A stretch of 41,546 nucleotides of DNA, from assembly GCA_041640715.1 (NCBI GenBank), contig JBEPZU010000010.1:1-41546 (forward strand), written 5' to 3'. Below, one piece after another: positions 9,267 to 17,511 of the stretch. The translations under genes were made by a program, and so were the position numbers. Below the pieces are notes generated by a model, which was given only the letters and a program-made list of their open reading frames with translations, had not been told where the DNA came from and did not search any database. This DNA comes from DSFO01 sp041640715 (GTDB lineage: Archaea; Thermoproteota; Thermoprotei; Gearchaeales; Gearchaeaceae). Within the stretch, counting starts at the first letter, position 1; the number at the start of each line of letters is the position of its first letter.

Positions 9267-9815
9267 TTACGCGTAGTCTATGCTTGTTATCGAGACTGAT
9301 AGTGAGACAGTTAGAAGAAACGCTGGACCTGTCGGTCTAGTAAAAATTAGGACTCCGGTATAGTCATATGGAGTGTTGGGCTGAGCAGGAGGTAATGTTA
9401 TAGTGAAGAAGTTTACTAATGTATCTTTTGATACATATGTTACTATCGCATTAGAAGCATCCCTAATTTGTAATGTGTATGTGGTTAATCTTCCAAAATC
9501 TGGATCGGTAACTACAAGCTCAACTCTCACAGTTACAGTTTTACCTGCTATTGCAGAATAGGTTAAATCTGGATCGTTAAATTTAAGCCTAAATAGCAGT
9601 CCGAAATCTATGTTTCCACCTGTACTACTAGGTATGGTTCTAGTTTGAGTAAACATCTCTATGATGTTCTTTTGCTGTAGCTGTATGCTACCGAATTCAA
9701 AAGCCATCGCTGCTAATGTCATGGTTGTTAGTAAAGCCAAAACAGCTGCTAATATCTTAACTGTCTTGGCTTTTCTCGTATCCTTGTATTCAGCATCAGT
9801 ACTCTTGTATTCCAT
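9267..9815 (-). CDS. Secreted beta-rich protein, candidate TasA/AbpA-like filament subunit
   Basis: This 182-residue protein has a charged 20-residue N-terminus, a hydrophobic core (ILAAVLALLTTMTLAAMA, residues 21-38) and a plausible signal peptidase I site after AMA, leaving a mature chain starting FEFGS. The remainder is alternating hydrophobic and polar residues (for example KTVTVRVELVVTDPDFG), lacks cysteine and looks like a single beta-sandwich. The gene sits immediately before a signal peptidase gene. In bacteria the same pairing marks TasA-type biofilm fibres and their SipW peptidase, and archaeal bundling pilins (AbpA) of Pyrobaculum are TasA-related. Assignment rests on architecture and gene context; sequence identity to those families was not tested. 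It might instead be an unrelated secreted protein. Confidence 0.6.
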   Translation of the reverse strand: MEYKSTDAEYKDTRKAKTVKILAAVLALLTTMTLAAMAFEFGSIQLQQKNIIEMFTQTRTIPSSTGGNIDFGLLFRLKFNDPDLTYSAIAGKTVTVRVELVVTDPDFGRLTTYTLQIRDASNAIVTYVSKDTLVNFFTITLPPAQPNTPYDYTGVLIFTRPTGPAFLLTVSLSVSITSIDYA

Positions 9816-9834
9816 AGGAGCTACAACAATAAGG

Positions 9835-9844
9835 ACTTAATAAA
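9835..9844 (-). promoter_or_regulatory. TATA box of secreted protein/signal peptidase operon
   Basis: TTTTATTAAG read on the minus strand is centred about 25 bp before the ATG at 9815. This indicates a leaderless transcript, and no Shine-Dalgarno sequence is seen before that ATG. The adjoining 9845-9960 stretch is unusually rich in A and T homopolymer runs and has no gene. Confidence 0.5.
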
Positions 9845-9976
9845 ATTTTTTTACTTTTTTTTTAAAAAAAAGAGGAGTAAAAATTGCAAAAAATAACAAC
9901 TCTTCTGCAATAATTTTTCAATAATAAGAAAAAAAATTATCAAACTATTGCGTTTGAATGCTCTCTTGATGGAACG

Positions 9977-9988
9977 TTTTTATAAATT
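9977..9988 (+). promoter_or_regulatory. TATA box of alcohol dehydrogenase gene
   Basis: TTTTTATAAATT is centred about 24 bp before the ATG at 10006, a strong match to the archaeal TATA element. Confidence 0.55.
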
Positions 9989-10005
9989 ATTCGCTTATTC
10001 TTTAT

Positions 10006-11025
10006 ATGAAAGCTGTATTTTTGGAGGAACTCAAAAAACCTCTCGTATTTAAAGAAGTAAACTTAGATGAAGAGTTAAAACCTCATGAAGTTTTGATAAA
10101 ACAAGAACTAACAGGCGTTTGTTATAGAGATATTTTAACTGCCGAAGGGTTTTTCCCAAGGATAAAATTACCAATAATACCTGGTCATGAAATAGCAGGT
10201 AGAGTCATTAAGGTAGGTAGCTCAGTTAAAGATTTCAGAGAAGGTGATTTCGTAGTTTCTTTGATATATGTCCCATGCGGCGAGTGCAAATATTGCAAGG
10301 CTGGGATGGAAAATATTTGTAGGAGGAAATTGACATATGGGGAAGATATAAACGGTTCTTATTCGGAATACGTCAAAGTTCATGTTAATAGTTTAGTTAA
10401 AGTACCTTTTGAAGTACCCTTAGAAGATGCTGTGATCTCAGCCTGCGTTACAGGAATGCTTATCCATGGATTGAAGGATAGAGCTAAGATTGAAGAAGGA
10501 GAAAGGGTTTTAGTCACAGGAGCAGGAGGAGGCGTAGGTATACATGCTGTGCAGATTGCCAAAGCCTTAGGAGCTAAGGTCATAGCTCTAACTAGTTCAC
10601 AATGGAAAATCGAAGCGGTAAGCAAAGCTGGAGCTGATGAGGTCATATTAGCTAACGGAAACGTGACGGAGAAGGTGAAGAGCTTAACAGAAGGCGAAGG
10701 TGTTGATATAGTAATAGATACAGTCGGTCAACCTACTTTCGAGAACAGCATTAGAAGCGCCAGATGGGGAGGAAGGATATTAGTAATAGGGAATGTAAAC
10801 GTAATCCCTGTTAACCTAAATTTAGGTCTAGTGATACTTAAAGAACTATCGATATTAGGGAATCTGAGCTCCGTTAAGAAAAATGTATTGGAAGCTTTAA
10901 GGCTTACAAAGGAAGGTAAGATAAAGGCTATAATACATGAGAAAGTGGATATAAAGGATGTCAACAAGGCGCATGAGCTGATGAAAAATAAATCTTCACT
11001 TGGAAGGGTACTTCTCAAATTTTAA
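10006..11025 (+). CDS. Zinc-dependent alcohol dehydrogenase (medium-chain family)
   Basis: This 339-residue MDR-superfamily NAD(P)-dependent dehydrogenase is close in length to the Sulfolobus tetrameric ADH (about 347). The catalytic zinc ligands are Cys in TGVCYRD, the His-Glu pair in PGHEIAG, and a Cys in SACVTGM. The structural zinc lobe has four cysteines in VPCGECKYCKAGMENIC. The Rossmann motif is TGAGGGVGIHAVQIAKALG. It probably oxidises a primary, secondary or aromatic alcohol; the exact substrate cannot be told. It has its own TATA box and is followed after three bases by the PAP2 gene. Confidence 0.93.
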   Translation: MKAVFLEELKKPLVFKEVNLDEELKPHEVLIKQELTGVCYRDILTAEGFFPRIKLPIIPGHEIAGRVIKVGSSVKDFREGDFVVSLIYVPCGECKYCKAGMENICRRKLTYGEDINGSYSEYVKVHVNSLVKVPFEVPLEDAVISACVTGMLIHGLKDRAKIEEGERVLVTGAGGGVGIHAVQIAKALGAKVIALTSSQWKIEAVSKAGADEVILANGNVTEKVKSLTEGEGVDIVIDTVGQPTFENSIRSARWGGRILVIGNVNVIPVNLNLGLVILKELSILGNLSSVKKNVLEALRLTKEGKIKAIIHEKVDIKDVNKAHELMKNKSSLGRVLLKF

Positions 11026-11028
11026 AAA

Positions 11029-11838
11029 TTGAAGTCTTTTGATGCTTTCTTAATATCAATAGCCATAGCTTTATTAACTATTTTCTCCATCGGTTTTCTC
11101 TTAGAGGATCAAGCGATTTCACTTTGGGTATTTTTGACCAACATAGGCGAGCCTAGGTTTTTAATCATCTTAGCAATCTTGATTTATTTCTTCTCTTATA
11201 GGTTTGGGTCTATCTTATTGGCTTTGATTTTATTCAATATAAGCGTGAATCTCATCATAAAGTGGTCTGCTAATGTTCCTAGGCCTCCTAATCCTAAGAT
11301 AGTAGAAACAAACCCCTCGTTTCCCAGCAATCATTCTCAAAGTACGGCTGCTTTTTGGGCTTTTTTATCTTTGAACAAAAGAAGATACAGTTTAATATTT
11401 TTCTCCATCGTTTATGTTTTCTTCATTTCCTATTCAAGGATAGCTTTGAACGTACATTATCCTATAGACGTTATAGGTGGATCTCTATTGGGCGTTTTGA
11501 TATCTTTTTCTTTTTACTTAATTCTTAAGAAGTTAGAATTCAAGAAGTTCAACCTAGCGATTTATCCATCGATCTTCTTCCTTTCTTTAATAGCTTTCTT
11601 TGTTTTCAAAGATGAAGAGTTAGCTAAGACTTCTTTCTTCGCTTTAGGTTTCCTTTCTTCTTTTTTATTCAAGAAAACTGATATCAAAACTACTGTTAGT
11701 TTAATTTGCTTTTTGATATGGCTTTTAATAGCGATTTCTTTGCTAATGATACCTAGTTTACAATTATTTATTCAATACTTTCTATTAGGCGTTTCTGCAC
11801 CAGTTATAAGGTATGCGGTTCCTAAAATATTAAAATGA
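11029..11838 (+). CDS. PAP2-family membrane phosphatase
   Basis: This 269-residue membrane protein has the full three-part acid-phosphatase signature: KWSANVPRP (K-x6-RP), PSNHSQSTAAF (the usual PSGH changed to PSNH) and SRIALNVHYPIDVIGG (SR-x5-H-x3-D). It likely removes phosphate from a lipid pyrophosphate such as a polyprenyl carrier, or from phosphatidate. The C-terminal 100 residues add three to four further membrane spans beyond the core. The TTG start at 11029 follows the dehydrogenase stop by three bases, so it is in the same operon. Confidence 0.88.
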   Translation: MKSFDAFLISIAIALLTIFSIGFLLEDQAISLWVFLTNIGEPRFLIILAILIYFFSYRFGSILLALILFNISVNLIIKWSANVPRPPNPKIVETNPSFPSNHSQSTAAFWAFLSLNKRRYSLIFFSIVYVFFISYSRIALNVHYPIDVIGGSLLGVLISFSFYLILKKLEFKKFNLAIYPSIFFLSLIAFFVFKDEELAKTSFFALGFLSSFLFKKTDIKTTVSLICFLIWLLIAISLLMIPSLQLFIQYFLLGVSAPVIRYAVPKILK

Positions 11839-11852
11839 ATAATTTTAAATAG

Positions 11853-12314
11853 TTATTTCTTTATAAATTCATTTAAACTTTTCTTTATGCTTTCATTTTT
11901 ACTTATAAATTCATATAAATTGCGAATTTTTTCTAAAGTTTCTTCGCTTATTACATGTTCTATCCCTTCAGCCTCCATATTGGCGGTTTTATCTTCTACG
12001 CCTAGGAAAATTAAGAAGTCTAATAGTATTTTGTGCTTTTCGATCATCTTCTCAGCGATCGCCTTACCTTTCTCTGTTAAAGAAATCCCTCCGTATCTCT
12101 CGTACTGTACTAGTTCCTTTTTCGAAAGCTTTTTCAGCATCTTAGTAACGCTAGAAGCCTTTACGTTCAAAATCCTAGATATATCTTTAGCTTTAACGTA
12201 ACCTTTTATCTTCGTTAATTCATAAATAACTTCGAGATAGTCTTCTTCCTTTGCACTTGCTATTTTGTACTTCTTTATTTTGTTTATTTTTTCTAATATT
12301 TCTATTTTATTCAA
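11853..12314 (-). CDS. DtxR/MntR-family metal-dependent transcription regulator
   Basis: This 153-residue regulator has an N-terminal winged helix. YLEVIYELTKIKGYVKAKDISRILNVKASSVTKMLKKL is the diagnostic DtxR/MntR helix-turn-helix (residues about 26-64). A dimerisation/metal-binding domain follows, with EKHKILLDFLIFLGV and AEGIEHVISEETLEKI supplying His and Glu ligands. There is no SH3-like third domain, as in MntR-type short forms. It lies 22 bp downstream of the Nramp transporter gene on the same strand, so it most likely senses Mn(II) or Fe(II) and controls that transporter. The start appears to be TTG at 12314, and no in-frame ATG was found nearby upstream. Confidence 0.9.
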   Translation of the reverse strand: MNKIEILEKINKIKKYKIASAKEEDYLEVIYELTKIKGYVKAKDISRILNVKASSVTKMLKKLSKKELVQYERYGGISLTEKGKAIAEKMIEKHKILLDFLIFLGVEDKTANMEAEGIEHVISEETLEKIRNLYEFISKNESIKKSLNEFIKK

Positions 12315-12336
12315 TTTATGATTAATATGTTCTTCA

Positions 12337-13575
12337 TCAATATAAACCTATTAAAAAAGAGATATTGAGGAAGGAAATGAACAATGCAGAAATGAAAGCT
12401 AGGATTGAGATCGGTAAACTATTAGAATATTCATTCATTATCTTCTTCCTCGAACTCATTACGGCCAGGGGGAACAATATCAAAGGTAGTGTTAATGATA
12501 ATATGGCTTGGCTATAGACTAAAACATCTATGGTTTTAATACCTATAGTTATTGCGATCGCAAGGGGTAGCATGTTTATCAATCTGACTAATAACCTCAA
12601 CTTCCAAGCTCTTAGCTTTTTCTTTATCATAGTTTCTACTACCTTTACTCCTGCTAATACGCTAACCATCGAAGAAGATATGCCAGAAGCTAATAAGGCT
12701 ATTGCGAATATTAAAGCAGCGTTGCTTCCGTATAAATAAATCAAGGTCTTATAACCTGTTTCCATGTCTACTTCACTTAAGGCATCTGAGGTGTGAAAGG
12801 CATAGTAGGCCATTATTTGTAAGGCTGCATTTATCAAAGAAGCTATCGATAAATAGACTATAGTTTCTTTTAAATGATGTTTTATCCCTTTATATCTAGA
12901 GTTGTTTTCAGAAGTTAGATATGAATGGAGTATTACTGCATGTGGCATCACCGTAGCCCCTATTATGCTTATCGCTATTAGAAGAGCAGTTTGATCTGCT
13001 ATAGATATAGTAAAGCTGCTCTTTAATACCTCATAAAAATCGACCCCAACTATTTGGAATTCTATTAGATAGCTGAACCCTACTACGGCTACTAGACTGG
13101 CTATTATCAATTCAAATAGCCTTTTACCTTCACTTAGGGTCATGAGCAACATAACATCTATGATAGAAATAGGTATGGCTAGTAGTAATGGTATGTTGAA
13201 TATGAGATGCAAACCTAGAACTATTCCCAAAAATTCAGCCATGTCTGTAGCGAGTATCATTAAAAATATCGGAGAGAAGTAAAGATATCTGAGAGAGACT
13301 TTGAACTTGTTATCTGTTGAATTAATTCTCGCATCTATCAACTCTAATATCGATTTCCCTGTAGCTATTCCTATCTTCCCTGAGATGTATTGAAAAAGAA
13401 TTGCCATTAAGCCTGAGACCCAAACAACCCAAAGTAATGAAAGTCCATATCTTGCTCCTGCTGCAATATTGCTACCGAAGTTACCTGGATCTATATAGGC
13501 TACGCTTACTACCGTAGCAGGGCCAAGTAATAATATCTTCTCTGCTTTACTTAGAAATTTAGCCGTTATAAACAT
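12337..13575 (-). CDS. mntH: Nramp-family Mn(II)/Fe(II) transporter (MntH-like)
   Basis: This 412-residue protein has eleven predicted membrane spans and imports divalent metal, probably Mn(II) or Fe(II), with protons. The two unwound metal-binding helices are recognisable: span 1 carries YIDPGNFGSN (the DPGN motif) and span 6 carries GATVMPHAVILHS (the MPH motif). It is first in a likely operon with the DtxR/MntR-type regulator. An inverted repeat just upstream could be the operator. Membrane protein of the cytoplasmic membrane. Confidence 0.94.
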   Translation of the reverse strand: MFITAKFLSKAEKILLLGPATVVSVAYIDPGNFGSNIAAGARYGLSLLWVVWVSGLMAILFQYISGKIGIATGKSILELIDARINSTDNKFKVSLRYLYFSPIFLMILATDMAEFLGIVLGLHLIFNIPLLLAIPISIIDVMLLMTLSEGKRLFELIIASLVAVVGFSYLIEFQIVGVDFYEVLKSSFTISIADQTALLIAISIIGATVMPHAVILHSYLTSENNSRYKGIKHHLKETIVYLSIASLINAALQIMAYYAFHTSDALSEVDMETGYKTLIYLYGSNAALIFAIALLASGISSSMVSVLAGVKVVETMIKKKLRAWKLRLLVRLINMLPLAIAITIGIKTIDVLVYSQAILSLTLPLILFPLAVMSSRKKIMNEYSNSLPISILAFISALFISFLNISFLIGLY

Positions 13576-13579
13576 CTTT

Positions 13580-13608
13580 AGCCTAGTGCAAATTTATTAG
13601 ACTAGGCT
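13580..13608 (-). promoter_or_regulatory. Inverted repeat upstream of mntH, candidate metal-regulator operator
   Basis: AGCCTAGT (13580-13587) and ACTAGGCT (13601-13608) form a perfect 8-bp inverted repeat with a 13-bp spacer. The repeat lies between the mntH ATG (13575) and an ATTTATAAG TATA-like element on the minus strand (about 13607-13615). A protein bound here would block RNA polymerase. The TAGGCTA-like half-sites resemble known DtxR-family operators in composition, but the match to any consensus was not computed. Confidence 0.5.
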
Positions 13609-13777
13609 TATAAATTTTGTTTTGTCTAATTAGATTCTCATGAATTAACGATCTTCTTAGTCATAGTGTATGTAGGAAGGTTATACTAGAGCAAAAATCC
13701 TCATTCGATTATCGATAGCTGGTCTTTTATCAAATTAATGTTTTACACTTAATGATTTCTTTAAGGAGAAATTGAAA

Positions 13778-14299
13778 TTATCTTAAACGTATTACCTTCT
13801 TTCCTCTCTCAGCAGGTATTATTCTAAGCTTGGCGTTTTTGAATTCTTGATAGAATTCTTTTTCTTCGAATATCTTGTCTAAAAATATTGCTAATGCCGC
13901 TATTTCTGAATGCGGTTGATTTGAGATTGAAAGATTGAAATCGCTTAGCATGAAAACTTCTCGAGGAACTTTCGTAGAGCCTACAATCACTAGTATTTTA
14001 TCATGCTTTTTTATCGTATCGACCTTCTCTATTAAAGGTACTCCGTACATCGTCAAATGGACCTTTATTCCTTGGAAATTCTTTATTAAGCTCTTCCAGT
14101 CTTTTACGTATTCTACTGAGAATTCTCCTCCAAAAGCTTCGTTTACTTTGTTTATTTTTTCTTCAAGTTTTTTATCTTCTTCTCCAGTGTAATACATTTT
14201 CTTTGCCAAAAAAGCTCTGGCTGCTAAAGCACAATGGGTAGTTACCCTCACATCTCTTTCCCTTCTATGTCCAAGTCTGAGAACGTATACTTCTACCAT
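13778..14299 (-). CDS. trm56: tRNA (cytidine(56)-2'-O)-methyltransferase Trm56
   Basis: This 173-residue SPOUT-class RNA methyltransferase (COG1303) modifies C56 in the T-loop of archaeal tRNAs. Recognisable segments are YVLRLGHRRERDVRVTTHCALAARAF at the N-terminus, HLTMYGVPL, the AdoMet-binding knot region DKILVIVGSTKVPREVFMLSDFNLSISNQPHSEIAALAIFLD, and the short basic C-terminus. The length agrees with the archaeal family (about 170-200). It is transcribed away from the MoxR operon. The 202 bp between its stop and mntH hold no gene I can recognise apart from the mntH promoter region. Confidence 0.93.
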   Translation of the reverse strand: MVEVYVLRLGHRRERDVRVTTHCALAARAFLAKKMYYTGEEDKKLEEKINKVNEAFGGEFSVEYVKDWKSLIKNFQGIKVHLTMYGVPLIEKVDTIKKHDKILVIVGSTKVPREVFMLSDFNLSISNQPHSEIAALAIFLDKIFEEKEFYQEFKNAKLRIIPAERGKKVIRLR

Positions 14300-14420
14300 T
14301 GAATATTAAAAATATTCGCTTGAAGAATTTATTTTCATATAAACTTATATCATCTTAAAAATAATTAATAAAATTGATGCTTATAGAACGCGAGAAAAAG
14401 GGGGGTGTTGATGTAAAGAG

Positions 14421-15581
14421 ATGCAACAAATGAATATGTTGATAGAGTTACGAGATAGGCTTCTAAGCAGCTTTGTCCAAAAAGAGCAAGAAATAATAGC
14501 TTCGCTTTCTGCTCTAATAAACGGAGAGCCCTGTATTTTTATCGGCCCCCCTGGTACAGCTAAGACGCTACTAATAGAAACTTTATCCAAATCCATAAAC
14601 GCTTCGTACTTCTACTATCTCCTTACACGTTTTACAGAGCCGGATGAAATTCTAGGTCCTTTAGACATAAACAAATTAAGACAGGGTATATACGAGAGAA
14701 TAACCACGAATAAGCTACCTTCTAGCGATATTGTGTTCTTGGATGAAATATTCAAAGCAAGTTCAGCTATAAGAAACACTCTTTTAGACATTATATTAAA
14801 CAAGAGATTCTACAATGGTTCTGAGTATAAACCCATCACGCTTCTTGCTTTCTATTGTGCTTCAAACGAAATAAGCACAGATTCAGAGGATCAAGCTATT
14901 TACGATAGAATGACTTTAAGAGTATTTACTAAGTATGTTTCTGATGATGGATTGCCTGAGCTATTGAGCAGTGGAATCAAGTTCGAGATATCGAAGACAG
15001 TTACGCCTATTATGGATAAAAGAGAAATAATCAATTTGCAGAAGGAAGTGCTCAGAAGGCTCGAATTAATTAACAATAACAAAAAGCTTATCGATAAATA
15101 CTTAGAAGCTTTGATGGAACTGAAGATGAACAATATATTAATATCAGATAGGAGGAAGGTTAAAATCCTCAAACTCGTGTCTTCTTTATCAATATTATAT
15201 AACGAAGAAGAAGCGACTCTTGATACCTTAGCTGATGCTCTAAGACTTGGGTGCGTTCATGAGGAAGCTGATCTAAGAAAAATCGAGCAAATCATACAGA
15301 GATTACAGCTAAGTTCTTACTATGTTCATATAAATAAGATACTTACTCTAAAGGCTGAACTACAAAATCATCTTGATAGGATAAAGAAGATGAACGATTA
15401 TGGAGTAGAAAATCTCAAGATATTAAGTGCGATTTATAATAGAACTTACAGCGAGGTTTTATTATTGCCTAAGAATCCTAGACTGGTTCCCTATCTGAGG
15501 GAATTGGTTAACATAATGCATGAAGCTAGGGAAATAATACGAAAAAAGAAAAGCGAAATTTTTGGCGAGAGTGAAGTATAA
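14421..15581 (+). CDS. MoxR-family AAA+ ATPase, RavA-like
   Basis: This 386-residue AAA+ ATPase has Walker A GPPGTAKT at residues 42-49, Walker B DIVFLDEI at 103-110, and a CASNEIS sensor-1 region. The RFTEPDEILGPLDI, YERITTNKLP and FLDEIFKASSAIRNTLLDIILNKRFYNG segments closely follow the E. coli RavA pattern recalled from memory (RFSTPEEVFGPL, YERLTSGYLP, FLDEIWKAGPAILNTLL). A helical C-terminal part of about 150 residues replaces the RavA LARA domain. MoxR ATPases remodel or mature protein complexes together with a VWA partner, which is encoded next with a 1-bp overlap. ATG 14421 is the first of three closely spaced Met codons; the true start may be 14430 or 14436. Confidence 0.9.
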   Translation: MQQMNMLIELRDRLLSSFVQKEQEIIASLSALINGEPCIFIGPPGTAKTLLIETLSKSINASYFYYLLTRFTEPDEILGPLDINKLRQGIYERITTNKLPSSDIVFLDEIFKASSAIRNTLLDIILNKRFYNGSEYKPITLLAFYCASNEISTDSEDQAIYDRMTLRVFTKYVSDDGLPELLSSGIKFEISKTVTPIMDKREIINLQKEVLRRLELINNNKKLIDKYLEALMELKMNNILISDRRKVKILKLVSSLSILYNEEEATLDTLADALRLGCVHEEADLRKIEQIIQRLQLSSYYVHINKILTLKAELQNHLDRIKKMNDYGVENLKILSAIYNRTYSEVLLLPKNPRLVPYLRELVNIMHEAREIIRKKKSEIFGESEV

Positions 15582-16882
15582 TGATAAAGAATAATTTAAA
15601 GAACGTTAAAACTACGAACGTTATATATTCTATTAAACAAACTCAACTTTCTCAGTTATTAGATGCAGATCTAAGAAGATTTTTGAAGTCATCTAATTAC
15701 CTAAGTATAGTGATAACCGATAATTACTTTTTACATTATTCATTATATCCCATGTTAGAAGATAATAATGAGGATTACATACTAAGTAAAGTTTTAGAGT
15801 TTCAGAAAGATTATATTTCAAAGGAAGAATTTGCAAAGCTAAGATCTTTGACTGTTTTGGACGACACTTTAAGTACCGTGTACTCCTATTATTTCACCAA
15901 ACTTTTGCTCAAAGAACTTAAGAAGGAGGTTGAAAAAGAACTCAGCGAATCAAATCAGTCTGATATGGCAAACATACTGAATCAAATACTATTGAGACTT
16001 TTCTCAGAAGATTCTTATAGGCAAAAATTGAACGAATTTCAAAATGAAGCTGCTGAAAAGACAAAGAAGTTAAGCGATATAAAAGACTTCATAATGGACA
16101 TAGGAGCTGGCAAGTCTTTCTCCGATTTCAAAAAGGTCTTAGATTTATCTGAGAAAATAGCATCGAATGCTTTGTTATTTAAAATAATTACTGAAGGAAA
16201 GAAAATTCAAACGAAAATCCCCACTTTTGTTAAAATAACTAAGATTAAAGAAAAACATGGTGAAGAATTAGCGGAGTACACTTTAACGAGAAATGTTTTA
16301 GAAGCCAAACCTTCAGAATTCGCTTTACCCTCGGAGATCTTCTATTATAGGTTAGCTTCTGGTGGCTTCATTAGTTTGGCAAAGCATACCATTGCTGAAG
16401 GAGCCTATTACGTTATGATCGATAAATCTGGTTCTATGAGCAGCGAAGCGAAAATAGTTTATTCACGTTCTTTAGCGTTAGCCTTGTTCAAGCTTGCGAA
16501 AAGAAAAAAGAGGAAATATTTTCTCCAGTTTTTCGACACATATGTTTATCCCTTCAAGCCTCTCGATGATCCTGAAGAAATTCTAGAATGCATCTTCAGA
16601 ATAGAAAACTCAGGAGGCACAGATATAGATGATGCCTTGTATGTAGCTCTAAATAATATAATAAAAAGCAGGCTGAATAAATACACAAACACTATCATTT
16701 TGATAACAGACGGTGAGGATACGGTTACCATACAAAAGGAATTATTTGAAAAGAACAACGTCTCATTGATATCTATAATGGTAGGAGGTGAGAATGAGAC
16801 CCTTAAGCAATTGAGCAATAAATATTTCAAGGCTGAGCTAAGCGAAGAAGGCATTCTGGAAATAATCGAAGCGATTAAATGA
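15581..16882 (+). CDS. VWA-domain protein, ViaA/CoxE-like partner of the MoxR ATPase
   Basis: This 433-residue protein has an N-terminal helical region (residues 1-265) without recognised motifs and a C-terminal von Willebrand A domain from about residue 275. The MIDAS residues are all present: DKSGSMS at 281-287, the Thr in SGGTDIDDAL, and the Asp in LITDGEDTV, so metal-dependent adhesion to a partner is plausible. This layout matches ViaA and CoxE proteins, which act with MoxR ATPases. Its start overlaps the ATPase stop by one base and its stop overlaps the next start (ATGA). No signal peptide or membrane span was seen, so it is cytoplasmic. Confidence 0.87.
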   Translation: MIKNNLKNVKTTNVIYSIKQTQLSQLLDADLRRFLKSSNYLSIVITDNYFLHYSLYPMLEDNNEDYILSKVLEFQKDYISKEEFAKLRSLTVLDDTLSTVYSYYFTKLLLKELKKEVEKELSESNQSDMANILNQILLRLFSEDSYRQKLNEFQNEAAEKTKKLSDIKDFIMDIGAGKSFSDFKKVLDLSEKIASNALLFKIITEGKKIQTKIPTFVKITKIKEKHGEELAEYTLTRNVLEAKPSEFALPSEIFYYRLASGGFISLAKHTIAEGAYYVMIDKSGSMSSEAKIVYSRSLALALFKLAKRKKRKYFLQFFDTYVYPFKPLDDPEEILECIFRIENSGGTDIDDALYVALNNIIKSRLNKYTNTIILITDGEDTVTIQKELFEKNNVSLISIMVGGENETLKQLSNKYFKAELSEEGILEIIEAIK

Positions 16883-17511
16883 AGGAAGATTACTTCGATA
16901 AAATCCTTAAACAGGTAAAAGAGGAGATCGACTTCTTAGATAAGGAAATACAAGAAATATTAAACAGTCCTCATGCTCTCTTATTCAATAAAGTCTTTAA
17001 ATGTACGATAATAAATGATGGTAAAGTAATAGATGGGATGAAGATTTTTACAAAAGAATGTAAATTTAAAGATTTAATATATGGAATAAAACTTTATGTA
17101 AGAACAATAGATTTAATTGATTATTATATGGAAAATCCTTTAAGAATAAAAGGATTATTAAGGTCAATTAATATATTAACTTCAGATTATATTTTCATAT
17201 CTTTTAACAGAGTACCTTTCCTTTTAGACGATAAATACAGACTTCAGTATGTATTAAATGAGGAGACCACTCTAACAGTATTGAAGAAGTCAATTTATAA
17301 TCAACCGCTGCTTGTTAGGAATCAATCTTCAGATGTTTATAAGATGATTACGGATCCTTCAATATTCGAGGATAAATCTGCTTTGGTTGTTAATCTAAAA
17401 GATAGGAAGGTTGAGACGAGAGAGGTCTTCTTTTGTTTAGATACCTATACGCTCGTGGATAAAAATAACAATGAAATATTATCTGCGAAGAATTTAAAGG
17501 AGTTGGTTTGA
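16879..17511 (+). CDS. Orphan protein in the MoxR-VWA operon
   Basis: This 210-residue protein was not recognised. It starts with a charged helix (residues 1-30, KQVKEEIDFLDKEIQEIL). A mixed alpha/beta part follows with CTIINDGKVIDGMKIF and DYIFISFNRVPFLLDD. There is no signal peptide or membrane span. Both ends overlap neighbours by four bases (ATGA with the VWA gene, TTGA with the DUF72 gene), so it is almost certainly part of the same functional unit. The segment 17000-17220 is markedly richer in A/T and in ATA, TTA and AGA codons than flanking genes, which may hint at fast evolution or later acquisition. Function unknown; a substrate or adaptor of the ATPase/VWA pair is a guess. Confidence 0.75.
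   Translation: MKEDYFDKILKQVKEEIDFLDKEIQEILNSPHALLFNKVFKCTIINDGKVIDGMKIFTKECKFKDLIYGIKLYVRTIDLIDYYMENPLRIKGLLRSINILTSDYIFISFNRVPFLLDDKYRLQYVLNEETTLTVLKKSIYNQPLLVRNQSSDVYKMITDPSIFEDKSALVVNLKDRKVETREVFFCLDTYTLVDKNNNEILSAKNLKELV
17497..17500 (+). promoter_or_regulatory. Shine-Dalgarno GGAG supporting the TTG start of the DUF72 gene
   Basis: AAAGGAG ends eight bases before the TTG at 17508 inside the preceding gene. This supports internal initiation at the TTG within a polycistronic transcript. Confidence 0.5.

Noticed and set aside
9842..9975. A/T homopolymer runs as a transcription terminator
   Set aside because: The runs lie between two divergent promoters, where no transcript should end.
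13620..13777. Possible small RNA or tRNA between mntH and trm56
   Set aside because: No GC-rich cloverleaf or C/D box pair was found; the stretch is uniformly AT-rich.
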